Origin: Phycomyces nitens
Lineage: Eukaryota > Mucoromycota > Mucoromycetes > Mucorales > Phycomycetaceae
Assembly: GCA_022702545.1 (NCBI GenBank)
Contig: JAHRBC010000004.1
Location: 4,308,001 to 4,372,000, forward strand
DNA: 64,000 nucleotides
Direction of reading: 5' to 3'
In this document: positions 49,225 to 61,735 of the stretch, one piece after another
Position numbering within the stretch: position 1 is the first letter of the stretch
How the letters are laid out: the number at the start of each line of letters is the position of its first letter
Notes under the pieces: generated by a model
Databases searched by the model: none
What the model saw: only the letters and a program-made list of their open reading frames with translations
Told to the model about the DNA's origin: nothing
Translations under genes and position numbers: made by a program

Positions 49225-49947
49225 GATGTGAGAGATAGTGGTTGTTGTCTCGAAAACCAGGCATGGTTTTTAGAGTCAGTGGCTTGAAAATAGTCACACA
49301 GCCCTGCGTGAAGACATTCAACAGTCACAACCTAGACCAATGCATTTTGGTTACGCCGAGAAATGTTGAATAGGAGCGATTTTTTTTTAATAAAGATTAG
49401 ACCTGTATGCAAATCAACTCTAATCTTTATAAAATTAATTGCACCAAAAATGAATATATATATATATTTGTATTCCAAAATCAAATAATACTAAACAATC
49501 ATATTAATATACCCTTTATACCTGACTCATAAATACCATAAAATACGCTTGGGAGTCTAGAAAAAAAGCTAGTGATATGCATTTTTAGGCTCATGAGGTT
49601 TGTTACTGCACAAGCAACTCGGGATATCTATAAACAACATTTAAAGGTATGAAGTTTGCTTGGTACTCTTGTATATAAATGTCCATCATTTAAAACTTAT
49701 AAATTAAATAACCAAGGACCACGATGCTTGTTTTTTTTTTTGCTGACTATAGCACTTTATTACTATTACTATTACTATTATCAATGTGTTATTCACGTTG
49801 ACCTTATCTAGGAGAAAAATAAAACATAAACCTGATTGTATATTAAAATACTAAAGTCAAAACAATATAATTATACAAAATCGTGAACGGTCTTCTTTAA
49901 CAAGAAGAATAGATAAATAAGATTAAGAATATGGGTATTAATAAATA
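49225..49947. other. Intergenic region between Tim8 and OPT3
   Basis: AT-rich with a TA run at about 49454-49466 and a CTATTA microsatellite near 49757-49780. No gene seen. The Tim8 promoter lies at the left end. Confidence 0.45.
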
Positions 49948-52327
49948 TTAGAGGTCGCAGTCAGCGCAGCAGTAATCCATATAACGAGTGTCAGGATTAC
50001 CACCCCAAATAGGGAATGGGTGCTCAACACCATCAGCACCACCAAAGACAGCCATGGCCAATATGAATGACATGAGAGAGGCTCCAGAATCCAAAGCAGC
50101 AGACATCAGGTAGTTGTGCTTGACATACCACTTGCTGTAGCGACGTTTGATGTAAAGCTGACTGACGAGTGTAATAATAAAAGAGACGGTAATCCATGAA
50201 CTGTTAGAACCAGGGAAGGTGCAGAGACCAACAAGAATCATGGGAGTGTTGACCAAGTTAAAACCAACTTTGGGGAAGAACCTGTGAAGAACCCAGAAAG
50301 GAATTGGGAGAGCAAATCCAGCAATAAAGGCCCACAAGAAGAAGGAGTACTCGGTGCTAGGACCAAACATGATCATTGGACCAATGCCACCCCAGGTAAT
50401 ACCAGCAGCATTCATGGATTGCATTCCTGAACCACTCCAGATATTGCCACTGGGATCCAAAAGCTCCTCTCTCTTGGAGGTAATGATGGTCTATTGTAAT
50501 ATTTCTGTTAGAAGCAAGTAAACATTTAACAGAGTCATTAAAATACTTACATAGTTGACAATATAGTTAAATATGGCACCGATAACGGTACCAAGTATCT
50601 GGGCAAAGAAGGTAAGTCTTGGTGGGACCTTGAGGTAGTGACCAATCTTAAGATCTCTGGCCATTTGACCAGCCTGATGTAGAGTGTTGTATCCGAGAGA
50701 CTTAAAGTACATGTTGGCGACTGGGTTACCGGGAAGCAAGAAACCACAGATCATCTCAGCAACGACGTTGAGACCGAAACCACTACCAGTAATGGCTTGA
50801 ATCATGTTCAATGGGAGAGACAAAACAGTACCCAAGACAATAGCAAGCAGGAAACCCCACCATGGAAGCTGACTGTGGTTGGCATAACCAATTCCGATGT
50901 TGAGTCCAATGCCACCGACAAAGATAACGTAGAACCACCAAGTAGGAACTTCCTTGTAAGCAGCCATGAGACGGTTGTGAATATCATCTTCTCTGGTGTT
51001 CTTGCGTTTAAGAACAGTCATGGCGATTCTCTTGATATCAGATCCATAAAAGAGAGCAACGTGGGAAATCATGGCAGTGACACCAAGATTAAGGTAGATG
51101 TAACTGATGGCGTACATAGGAGCAAACGAGGGACGACCATACTCTTCGAGAGCAGTCATGTTGATATTGTTATACTCGTCAAGAATAAGGGATTGCTTGT
51201 AACCTTCGACAGTATTGGTTTCAGGGTCATATTTGAACAGACCATTTGCCAAGAAGGGATAGCTCTTAGCGTGCCATAAGTCGTAATAGTAAACGAGAGG
51301 GACCAAGATCCAGGAAATCAGAACACCGATATAAAGGTTGGACTGGACATACAGAGGAAGTACAAGAGGAGAGAAGTATGACAGATAAGACCAGTCCAGA
51401 CTGATGGAACCAATTCCGAGACCTTCGTTGACATTTGTACCGCCAAATATACGTTGGACCCAAGGACTATCACGTTTGGCGAGGCAAACGACTGAAATAC
51501 CACCGAGAACGGGGAAAATGTATTGAGGGAAGAGCTCCCAAATAAAGACACCGCCGAAGATGTAAAAGAAGAACTTTGTAAGGATCTTATGATCACCTCC
51601 AGGAGTATTGAATGTCTTGATGAAAGAAATAGTAGGAAGACTGGTAGGCCAGATCATAGTAGAGGGATAGACAAGGAAAGGGCGAAGTTGACCGGCGATT
51701 CCGAAACCAACCAATTGAATGGCAAATATCATAAAAAGACCACCAGCTGCGGGGGGGTAGGCATTATAGTAAAGTTGCTGAGCACCGAGAATATTTGTAC
51801 CGTAAGCAGAAGCATTTGCGGAAGAAGCAATGATAAACATCATGGTATGCTCCTTGGCGTTGAATGGGCAGGGATTGAGAAGAGTGCCTTCCTTAAACAG
51901 ACGAGTTGAGCCAGTGCAGACAAGATAGCCGAGAATCAACATGAACGTGTCGGAAAGAACAACACCAACAGTCTTAAACTGCATCAATTGGCAGACAGAG
52001 GAGCCGAGACATGCGAGCAACTGAAATATATGTGGTTACAATTGGTGGTTAGAGTTGATTCCATGGATAATGTGCTTATGTACTTACACAACCAGTCACT
52101 AAAGACCGAATGGTCAAAACTTTCATTGTTGGATCATCTTCAGTACTTGCGATCTGATTTACAATTTCGAGATCAAAATCGTCGGTATCAAAGTCAACAT
52201 CTGTTGGTTTTTTGGTGCGTTTGACGTCGTCGTTGACGACTTGATCTTTTTCGTCATAGTATTTTTCTTTTTCGTCGAAACTGGAGGTTTCTTTGGTTTC
52301 CTCTCGTTTTTCCAAGGTTGTCTCCAT
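49948..52327 (-). CDS. Oligopeptide transporter, OPT family (OPT3)
   Basis: Exons on the minus strand: 52088-52327, 50551-52020 and 49948-50490, giving 750 aa. Same exon 2 length (1470 nt) and intron positions as its paralogues. The N-terminal tail has DFDLEIVNQIASTEDDPT. The OPT signatures are NPCPFN and KVPPR. The extracellular loop between membrane segments (about residues 305-355) is of the FKYDPETNTV...ALEEYGRPSFAPMY type shared with OPT4 and unlike OPT1/2. C-terminus DYCCADCDL. Likely a plasma-membrane peptide importer. The promoter on the right shares TGATAG sites with the other copies. Confidence 0.96.
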
Positions 52328-52502
52328 TTTGAATTGGGTTTACAAAATAAAGATCTGGAAAACTAAATTATAAATATAAGGAATATATATTTAAATGAAA
52401 ATGAAAATCGATGATGAAGATGAGGAATAAAGTCAATGAAATCAAAGAGTTTTTATATAAATCGGTTGTGAAATCAATTGGGGGATTGTATTTACAATGG
52501 TC

Positions 52503-52632
52503 ACCCTCTGATAGACTTGTAGTCTTGTTGAACCAAGCCGTGATAGGTGCTTTCAAAGTGGAATACAGTTAATGGTGGAATACAGTCAATGAAAGAATAG
52601 TGTTTGGTTCACAAGCATAGTCTAAATAAGAA
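52503..52632 (-). promoter_or_regulatory. OPT3 upstream module with GATA-type sites
   Basis: In minus orientation it contains TTATTTAGACTATGCTTGTG, GACTGTATTCCA, CCTATCACGG, CTTGGTTCAACAAGA and a second TCTATCAGAG. Two TGATAG words lie on the plus strand, near 52508 and 52541. A TATATAA box lies at about 52453, again about 130 bp before the ATG. Confidence 0.6.
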
Positions 52633-55098
52633 AATCTTTGTATCGAATAGATATAAAGATAAATTAATGCCAAAAACATTCAAGTCTATCTTGATAGAAT
52701 TGTATTGTATGAAAGCACAAGCTCTTATTTCGGGAAATATCAACTAAAAGAAGCCAGTATTTATTTCACAATCCTTGTGATGAATTGTTCAAACCATTGT
52801 AGCACTCTTTTGAATGGAAGATCTAGAAGCTCTTTTTTTTATATAAATTACAAGTATATTACATCAATATCTATGAAATTGCACTCTATATTCTTGATTT
52901 ATTCGTAAATATTTTTAAACAATCTACACCAACTATTTAACCAATATCACAATCAGTTTTATGTTCTGATAACCAGAGTATAAAACATCAAAATCAAGTA
53001 ATGACACTTTTATCACAACCAAGTCCTGGTGTTTTAATGTTAACAAATAAAATGTGGTACAAATGTATAAAAGTCTATTGGTAACATATAATCATCGTTG
53101 TATGTATTTGATAGCAGAACTACACGCTCAAAGACATTTGAAAACAACTATAAGATATTTTTGAAAAAGAATATTGAATAGAAATATGGCTATTAAATGT
53201 GTCGTTGGCCTTGGAGAAATTGCTAAAAAGTTCAATATTAGACGTTGTAGATTAAAGTGTACAAAATCAAATCAATTGTGTAATATCGATTTTTGTATTC
53301 CTTTTTAAGAAATATAAAAACGATCATACCCGGTAAAATCTAACGCAGAACTTGTACACTGCAACTGTCGCACAAAATCGTCCAATCAAGAAAAACAGGA
53401 ACTTAAAAAAAATCCTTGAAGTTAATAAAGTCATTTTTGGTCAGCCCAGAAACCAATCTCTTGTGTCTTGACAAAATTATGCTAGATATTCTCGGAAATT
53501 AGTGTAACAGTAATCCCAATTTTCCCTTTTTAAGCTGTTGGTATATTTCAATTCACCGACAGACGTACCAAAAATGTTAAATCAGGATAAAACAGAATTC
53601 GGATAAGAGCATCACGAACCATTTATTCAAGAGACTCCCAAATCAAGTCTGTTAATATTCGAATTGTGCAATCATACAAATATTGTTAACCCTCGGTAAT
53701 AACTGTGTGCTATCTATTTAACAGGTATTTTGTACCATTAGTCAAATACCATTAGTGATTTTATTATATTTACGTTCAATACTCTCAAATTAGACACCTT
53801 TAATGCATTTCAACACTATTTGTCTATTCAATATTACATTGCGCTGAATACGACAGCACACATAATTTAGGTTATAACATTCGCTTCAAACTGCTTGTGT
53901 AAGCCTATACTGAAATGCAGTTTTACATGTGCTATACTTGTGTCCGTGTCCATTGAAAAGAACGGGCTCTTATTGTGCCTATGAATTGCTTTTAGGATAG
54001 ATCCGTTCATTTATATTGTCATTATCCGACAATTATCCAAGGAGCTGGTGGTTTGATTGCTATAAAATGTTGCTCTATAATATATTGTTTTCAGTATACT
54101 TTATACAATCAATATCCTTCGACTAAGACAGAAAATATTGTTTGTTTAGTATTTTGTACAAGCTTTAAAAAGAATGCTATCTTGAGACCAGTTGCATTGG
54201 AGTATAGAATTCTTTTTAATTGAAATATTTTTTTTGCCTTGAAAGATATAAATTCCCTGTTTCGACCTGCTAATAGTTATAACTGATCTGTCATGATTTG
54301 TACCCGTATTAAACTTTGTCAATGCCATTTACCATTGGTGTCTCTCATTATATCGTTCTAGTTTCCATGTTTCCATTTATCTGATTCTTTTAGTTTTTAT
54401 ACATTCGCAAATGGTGAACAACATGTCATTTTTATTTTTATTTTTTAATTTTTTGGCTATTTAATAAATTTAATGATATATAGTTTAATATCCTTGTTAT
54501 TAATATATGGTTGTGTTATAAAAGTGTACACGTCTTGGTCTCACTATACCTTTTGTTTTTATGTATATATTGGTCATCTGCACTAGTTTCTTTGGAATCT
54601 CATTTGTTTTAGGATGAAATAAACTTGGAAACCAACCCTTAATCTTATGTATTTTCTGAATATGTACTATTTATGGAAAAAGGTAAAATCGACCCCAATT
54701 GAATTGAATACTAAAGTAATTCAATTGATATTTATATGTAGAGATATATCATAAGTTGCCCTAAATATTATTTATCATACTTTTCTGTAGTAATGACTAG
54801 TTGGGTACTTGTCAACACTATATAATATTTAGTTTTATATAGTAATTTTGACCAATGCATTCCACACCAACACCTGGAACTATCAGCTGTTTGTGCCTGT
54901 ATATCACTTCATCATATATTCAAGCGCTACCAAATACAATACTTTGTTATATTAATTTAGAACAGTTATTGTGTATAACATTGATAAATAAATTATAGAG
55001 TGAACAGTGATATTAGAGCAATCTCTAAGAGAACACATAGAATCTACTATTTTGCTCTCAGTAAAAAATAGCTAACAATATATCTAACAGAAATAGAA
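52633..55098. other. Upstream flank of OPT3 and AT-rich DNA
   Basis: 52633-53500 is diverged but recognisably similar to 61736-62530 upstream of OPT4. Shared words include TCTTATTT(c/g)GG, TCTTGTGATGA/TTGA, TATTGGTAACATATAAT, and CAGAAACCA followed by a TCTTG-containing stretch. Beyond that no gene or repeat was recognised. Confidence 0.5.
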
Positions 55099-56432
55099 CA
55101 CTCCCAGAGAAAAATTAATGCAAAATCAGAGCATTTTTTGCATCCTGCAAATATATATATTATCTTTAACAAATATCTTTTTTTTTCTTTTAATGTTTAA
55201 AGTCTCAAGACTTTATATTCCAATAGTCGATAGTATATATATTTTTAAAATAAAAATAAGTAGTATTTAATATCGGGTGTTTTCACCACGAGCAGCAATT
55301 ATAGCCTTAATTCGATCAGACATACTTGCACCAAGCCTTGCACAGAATTCAAAATTTATATGCTCCCACTCCTTGGAAATAAAGGCCTTGAGAGCTTTAA
55401 CATTGCTAATGTATGCATTTTGCTCTGCGACAAAGCCTTTCATGACCTTCCAGACATGCTCAATTGAATTCAAATCAGGGGTTTGGAATGGCCAGTAGTC
55501 AAATTGCTTAATTTGCCATTTATTTTTCCACAATATCATCTAGGAGTCACTATAACACCTGATACTATCTTCTTGAAAGTTAAAGGTGTTATAATTTTTA
55601 TCATTCAAATTTTGATACCAGGGGTTGAATTTCGGAGACAAACAGTTGACATCCACGTCTTGATTGACAGAGCCATTAGGTACAGTTGAAGGCTTAAATT
55701 CTTTACCAGAAGCAACTCTACACTATTACCGAGACTTTTCCAACTTTTTGGTTTGAAGCATATCTCTATCCTAAAAGCGTTTTCTAGGTTCACAATTCAC
55801 AGACAGGTCAGAATCATTATCCTTTACCATAAACCTCGACACATATGACCAAATAACTCTTTCCTAGTCCTCAACTGTCAAACTGGCCCTGGATCTTTTC
55901 CAAAGAACCCGATTCTTATTTTTCTCAGCTGTCAGTATTGGTATATACATTGGTTCTTAAGGAGCGAATACATTTGTCCAAAGATAGTTGATAACCATAG
56001 TTCTATATATAATGGCACCACCGAGTGCCAAGTTTTACTGGCGATATCCATAGCTCGCAAAAGGATGGCGTCTCACATTGAAACAGAGGACCGTCTTATC
56101 AGTAGCGATGGGTTTAGGCCTCACTAACCTAGATTTTGACACTGTTTCAGCAGTTTCTTTTTGATGCTTGATGATACTTCTAATCGTTGCTTGAGAGGCA
56201 TCCATAATGCTTTTAGCTCCTGAGGAATTGCTGTCCTTGCAAAGAGAAATAATTTCTCTACAAAAAGACTCTGACAACTCACCGAGAGGTGCGATTCTTT
56301 TAAATTGTTGTTCAACTGATGAAATGAAGGTTTTGTTAATGTCTTTTTTAAAAAAAAAGAAAAAAGAAAGCAAGAAGTAATAAAAAATATTTTAGTTTTG
56401 GTCTATTTGCGATGACTTTCCGAGTCAAAGTG
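55099..56432 (-). mobile_element. Tc1/mariner-like element, copy 2 (dead)
   Basis: Inverted relative to copy 1. Ends read CACTCCCAGAG (left) and GTCAAAGTG (right). TA follows the right end, while the left flank reads GAA, so that side of the duplication has mutated or shifted. Subterminal GTCATCGCAAA pairs with the other end. The transposase is better preserved than in copy 1 but still broken. Confidence 0.82.
55267..56340 (-). pseudogene. Degenerate Tc1/mariner transposase (copy 2)
   Basis: Minus strand. The N-terminal HTH-like part (QATIRSIIKHQKETAETV...) is open from about 56340 to 56035. After a stop, the central part continues in pieces. The C-terminal frame 55267-55539 carries the last-Glu signature TPDLNSIEHVWKVMKGF and ends RGENTRY. 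Several stops and frameshifts remain between the two blocks, so no active enzyme is expected. Confidence 0.85.
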
Positions 56433-56859
56433 TATGTGGCTTCTTTTCATATTATGTTCTCGTTCATGTCTATCTCTTTTTTTTTCTACTACCCTATTTA
56501 TAATTTATATTCCCTCTACATTTTTGCTCTGCTTCTCCTAAAATGGCTATTTGGTTATCTGATACCTGACAAAACTATCCCATCTTGCTTCAACCCATTT
56601 ACTAAATATATACTCGCCTAATTACCCGTTAACTACCGAGCTATGAGCGTCTGGTAGCATGTACAACCTTGCAATTTTTCTAAATTCAACTTGGATTAAT
56701 GTCCCTCAATTGTTTGCCTCTCCTCTAAGCTTAATGACAATCCTTATGTCTGTTGCGTTTATAGTAAATGATAAAGGCTGCTCTGTCAAAATGCTCAATG
56801 ACACATTCTCTCTAGCTCAAAATAAACTTGGGAAATTCTTTTAGCTGATAAACTCTAGC

Positions 56860-57480
56860 CTTAATTCCTCGCCTGGCTTAACATCTCTTCTCTAGATGAC
56901 TATCACCCCCAAGATTCTTTTATCGTTTCTTTTATAAACCTCAACAAAAAGGTTTAGGAATGGAATCTACTAATTTTTCTAAAATACCTTTGATCAACTC
57001 CACATTCACCCATCGTACCACGCGCCTGTTGAAAATATTGTTGGCTTGTTATTATATTTGGCACATATCGGTCGATCTAATGAAAAATTTTCTGGTACAG
57101 GGTATTTACTCGAAAACGACTATATAAATTCATAGAAAATATCACATATGTGACCATAGAATTCAAGACCAAGACCACGTTTTCTTTGAATGTCTCATCA
57201 AACGTCGCGTATGAAATATGGTCTTTTCGTAGTTTTCAAACGTGAAATCTGGGCAAGGCTCGACTCCAATTAACCAGATATAAACTTTCTCTCGGTTCTT
57301 CTCTGGAAATTCAAAACTTATTTGCAGTTGCCCGTGTCAAAACCATAAAAGTGCGCACTAGAATCTTGTTTTTGGTAATCATTCTTTAGTCTTGGGTATT
57401 GTTGTACAATAGGGATCTAGCGCTATACAGAAGCAACAGTATTAGTTAGATTCTATTATTATTATTTTGCTTCATTTATT
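56860..57480 (+). pseudogene. LINE C-terminal fragment
   Basis: Plus-strand pieces resemble the end of the LINE at 28.9-32.6 kb: a KIPLINSTFTHRTTRLL block near 56985-57030, and a QDQDHVFFECLIKRRV block near 57160-57207, which parallels KDQENFLFLCPKKH near 32165 (the zinc-finger-like tail of LINE ORF2). Many stops. No RT domain is attached. Confidence 0.55.
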
Positions 57481-59109
57481 CTCTCGATTCTTCATCTGTC
57501 ACACATCCCGTATTTTGGGACATATTTTTATTGGATTCCAACTTATACTCAAGTGCACTCTATTTAAAGGCTGTACACTTTTCATGGCAACAAATCAATA
57601 AAATACAAAAAGAAAGTGTGTATGCATCTTTGATCCGCTTTGACCACGATACCCTAAAATAAGTATGATAGTCTAGGTAAAATTCCGATCTAAATACTCT
57701 TGGGCAGAGTAAATTCTTGATAAAAGCTACTCCTCCATAACTACTTTATATATCTTACAATAATAGATAGATATATTTTTTTATTTCTAAAAGAGTTGTA
57801 AAAACTCTGAATTCCTATCTCCCAAAAACAAAATTTAAAAAGCAGATTTTTTTTCATGTAACTTTGATGCCAAAAAAGGCATTTAGTTCACTAAAAGTCA
57901 ATTGTGCCAGGTGTGACTTTAATGCCCTACTTTAATTTTGACGTTCAATTCCATTAAGCCATAATTGGTTGAGAAAATAGTGTACTTGTAAATAAAAAGG
58001 AATATTATAATATAGCACATCATTTGAAAAACTTCGTTTTTATTGTTGCACTGGCCAAGGCTCTCTTTAAATTATAGTTCTTTCACTTGCTGAATATTGT
58101 ACTGTGTAAAATATTCGAAATATACCTGTACATATTAAAATTATTTATAGAGTATTCTAATAAATCAAACAATATCGCCTTCTTTCTATGCGCTATCTTG
58201 TGCCAGTATCCGTATTCTCATCTTCTTATCTTCTCTTTCTCAACACTCTTTAAATCGTCCGAGCTGTTAATCACATGAATGATCTGTTATTCAATCCAAA
58301 TATTTTCTCACACTTCTGCTTAATTCCCTCCCAGAAAATATTAACATTGGTACGATTGGAATATCTAATAACGGTTATATAAATCCACCAGATTAAACCT
58401 GTCAGAGGTTGGGACAAGAAGCTGTAAAGTTCCTATCCGAGACAAAAATACTATATTTAATTGACTATTATAAAGTACCAAGGGGTACATAATCAACTAC
58501 CACTATAGCCAGACCCAATAGTTAATATATAAGATGACTGATTAAATATCAATCGTTTAATTCAGTTAACCCAGGTCTGTCCCGCACTTTTTTATCCACA
58601 ATAATAAAACAATTTCCAAATTTCAATGTCGTTCCACTCAAATGCCAAGTATATTCCAATATCAATGGTAACTATTGTTGACAAATTATAACACTGAACC
58701 GAGCCACTATTACTCTAATCGAGAGAACCAACCAAAAGACTTGGAACATTGTAATATCTTATAGTAAATAGGTCAAATAAAAGGTTCAAGTTTATCATTC
58801 TTTAATTATAGATTTATTATCGTTTACCCTATCGCCCTCCTGCACCCAAAGGAGTGTAGTCTTTCAATGCACTCTTTTTTAAAAAAAAAAGTGAAGCTCA
58901 TCGAAGACTAGAACGTTTTATTTGTGAATTATAATTTATTTTTTTTAATAATTTATTATTCGAACCAAACTGTGCGAGATCCACATAAGAAAGATACTTG
59001 ATTATATATTAGAATAATAAGAGAAAGATAATAGGAAATAATGTGTAAATAGACTTCTTTAGAAAGAAGTGTAGATAAATAAAAGTAAGGGTATAGATAT
59101 CAATAAAAA
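57481..59109. other. AT-rich intergenic region downstream of OPT4
   Basis: No gene seen. A short imperfect hairpin built on GCC...GGC words lies at about 57870-57930. A 63-codon frame at 58087-58278 is hydrophobic but begins without ATG. Confidence 0.4.
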
Positions 59110-61484
59110 TTATTCGCAATCAGCACAGCAATAATCCAAGTTATAGAGATCAGGATTACCGCCCCAGTAAGGGAATGGGTGCTGAACGCCATCTCCACCA
59201 CCAAAGACAGTCATAGCCAATATGAATGACATGAGAGAGGCTCCAGAATCCAAAGCAGCAGACATCAAGTAGTTGTGCTTGATATACCACTTGCTGTAAC
59301 GGCGTTTGATGTAAAGCTGACTGACGAGTGTAATAATAAAGGAGACGGTAATCCATGAAGAGCTGTAACCAGGGAAGAAGCAGAGACCAACAAGGATCAT
59401 GGGAGTGTTGACCAAGTTAAAACCAACTTTGGGGAAGAACTTGTGAAGAATCCAGAAAGGAATTGGGAGACCAAATCCAGCAATAAAGGCCCACAAGAAG
59501 AAGGAGTACTCGGTGCTAGGACCAAACATGATCAGTGGACCAATACCACCCCAGGTAATACCAGCAGAGTTCATGGATTGCATTCCTGAACCACTCCAGA
59601 TATTGCCATTGGGATCCAAAAGCTGATCTCTCTTTGATTCGATAATGGACTATTGAAATATACTTTGTTAGGAACAAATTGACTTTTAACAGACTCATTA
59701 AGAATACTTACATAGTTGACAATATAGTTAAAAATGCCACCGATAACGGTACCAAGTATCTGGGCAAAGAAGGTAAGTCTTGGTGGGACCTTGAGGTAGT
59801 GACCGATCTTAAGATCACTGGCCATCAGACCAGCCTGATATAGAGTATTGTATCCGAGCGATTTAAAGTACATGTTGGCGACTGGGTTACCGGGAAGCAA
59901 GAAACCACAGATCATCTCGGCAACGACGTTGAGACCGAAACCATTACCCGTAATGGCTGTAATCATGTTCAATGGAAGAGACAGAACAGTAGCCAAGACA
60001 ATAGCAAGCAGGAAACCCCACCATGGAAGCTGACTGTGGTTGGCATAACCAATTCCGATGTTGAGTCCAATGCCACCGACAAAGATAATGTAGTACCACC
60101 AGGAAGGAACTTCCTTGTAAGCAGCCATGAGACGGTTGTGAATATCATCTTCTCTGCTATCTTTGCGTCTGATAATAGCCATGGCAATTCTCTTGATATC
60201 AGATCCATAAAAGAGAGCAACGTGGGCAATCATGGCAGTGACACCAAGATTAAGGTAGATGTAACTGATGGCGTACATAGGAGCAAACGAGGGACGACCA
60301 TACTCTTCGAGAGCAGTCAAGTTGATATTGTTATACTCGTCAAGAATAAGCGATTGATCGTAACGTTCGGCAGTATTGGTTTCAGGGTCATATTTGAACA
60401 GACCATTTGCCAAGAAGGGATAGCTCTTAGCGTGCCATAAGTCGGTGTAATAAACAAGAGGGATCAAGATCCAGGAAATCAGAACACCCATATAAAGGTT
60501 GGACTGGACATACAGAGGAAGTACAAGAGGAGATATCATTGACAGATTTGACCAGTCCAGACTGATGGAACCAACGCCGAGACCTTCGTTGACACCGATG
60601 CCGCCAAAGATACGCTCGACCCAAGGACTATCACGTTTGGCAAGGCAAACAATTGAAATACCACCGAGAACGGGGAAAATGTATTGAGGGAAGAGCTCCC
60701 AAATAAAGATACCGAAGAAGACGATGAAGAAGAACTTCATGAGGATCTTATTATCACTGCCAGGTGTATTGAATGTTCTGAGGAAGGAAATGGTGGGAAG
60801 ACTGGTAGGCCAGATCATTATAGAGGGATAGACAAGGAAAGGACGAAGTTGACCAGCAATTCCGTAACCAACCAATTGAATGCCCAAGATCAAAAAGATT
60901 CCACCAGCTGCGGAAGGATAGGCATTATAGTAAAGTTGCTGGGCACCGAGAATATTTGTACCATAGGCAGAGGCGTTTGCAGAAGAGGCGATTACATACA
61001 TCAAGGCATGTTCTTTGATGTTGAAGGGACAGGGATTGAGAAGAGTGCCTGATTTAAACACGCGAGTTGAGCCAATACAAAATAGGTAGCCGAGAATCAT
61101 CAAGAACATGTTGGAGAGGATAACGGTGACAGGCTTAAACTGCATCAATTGGTTGACAGAGGCGCCGAGACATGCGAGCAACTAAAAGGGAACGTAATTA
61201 ATATTAATGATTAGGGTGGTGGTTATATATGATGTAGATAAACTTACACTGCCAGCAACAAACGAACGAATGGTTAAAGCTGTCATGGTAGGGTCATCTT
61301 CAGTAATTGCAATCTGATTTACGATCTCAACGTCGAAATTTTCATCTTCAAAGTCGATGTCTTTTGGATCTCTGAAGCCATCGTTTTTGACGGAGACGTG
61401 ATCCTTCTCATCAAAATATTTTTCTTTTTCCTCGAAACTAGAGGTTTGTTTGATTTCCTCTCGTTTTTCCAAGGTTGTCTCCAT
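59110..61484 (-). CDS. Oligopeptide transporter, OPT family (OPT4)
   Basis: Exons on the minus strand: 61248-61484, 59712-61181 and 59110-59649, giving 748 aa. Closest to OPT3 (same FKYDPETNT and YGRPSFAPMY loop). OPT signatures are NPCPFN and KVPPR. The exon 1 end reads VAGS rather than the GC of the other copies. The N-terminal tail has DFEDENFDVEIVNQIAITEDDPT. C-terminus DYCCADCE. The third exon starts with TCC where OPT2 and OPT3 have ACC, otherwise nearly identical. Likely a plasma-membrane peptide importer; no inactivating change seen. Confidence 0.96.
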
Positions 61485-61632
61485 TTTGTATCGGGCTCAC
61501 AAAATAAAGAGTTGGAAAAGTAGGTTGTAAATACAAGAGGTATGTATTTAAATAGATAGGAAAGTTGTAAAGATAATGAATAAAATCGTTGAAATCAAAG
61601 AGCTTTTATATCAAATCATTTTTAAAAAAATT

Positions 61633-61735
61633 CCTATCATCCTGTTGAGCAATCCCGGGATGATAGGTATTCTGCGAGTAGAATCAAGTCAATAACAACG
61701 AGATTTCTGCTACACAAGCGTACTCTAAATAAGTA
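61633..61735 (-). promoter_or_regulatory. OPT4 upstream module with paired inverted GATA sites
   Basis: Contains a perfect 10-bp inverted repeat CCTATCATCC (61633-61642) / GGATGATAGG (61658-61667), each arm holding a TGATAG. In minus orientation TTATTTAGAGTACGCTTGTG (about 61710-61730) is identical to the OPT1 module. A TTTTATATC box lies at about 61604. Confidence 0.6.

Noticed and set aside
53160..53300. Possible coding exon upstream of OPT3 (Gly/Leu/Lys-rich open stretch)
   Set aside because: Short, without splice signals, and lying in the OPT3/OPT4 duplicated flank where the frame is not shared by the OPT4 side.
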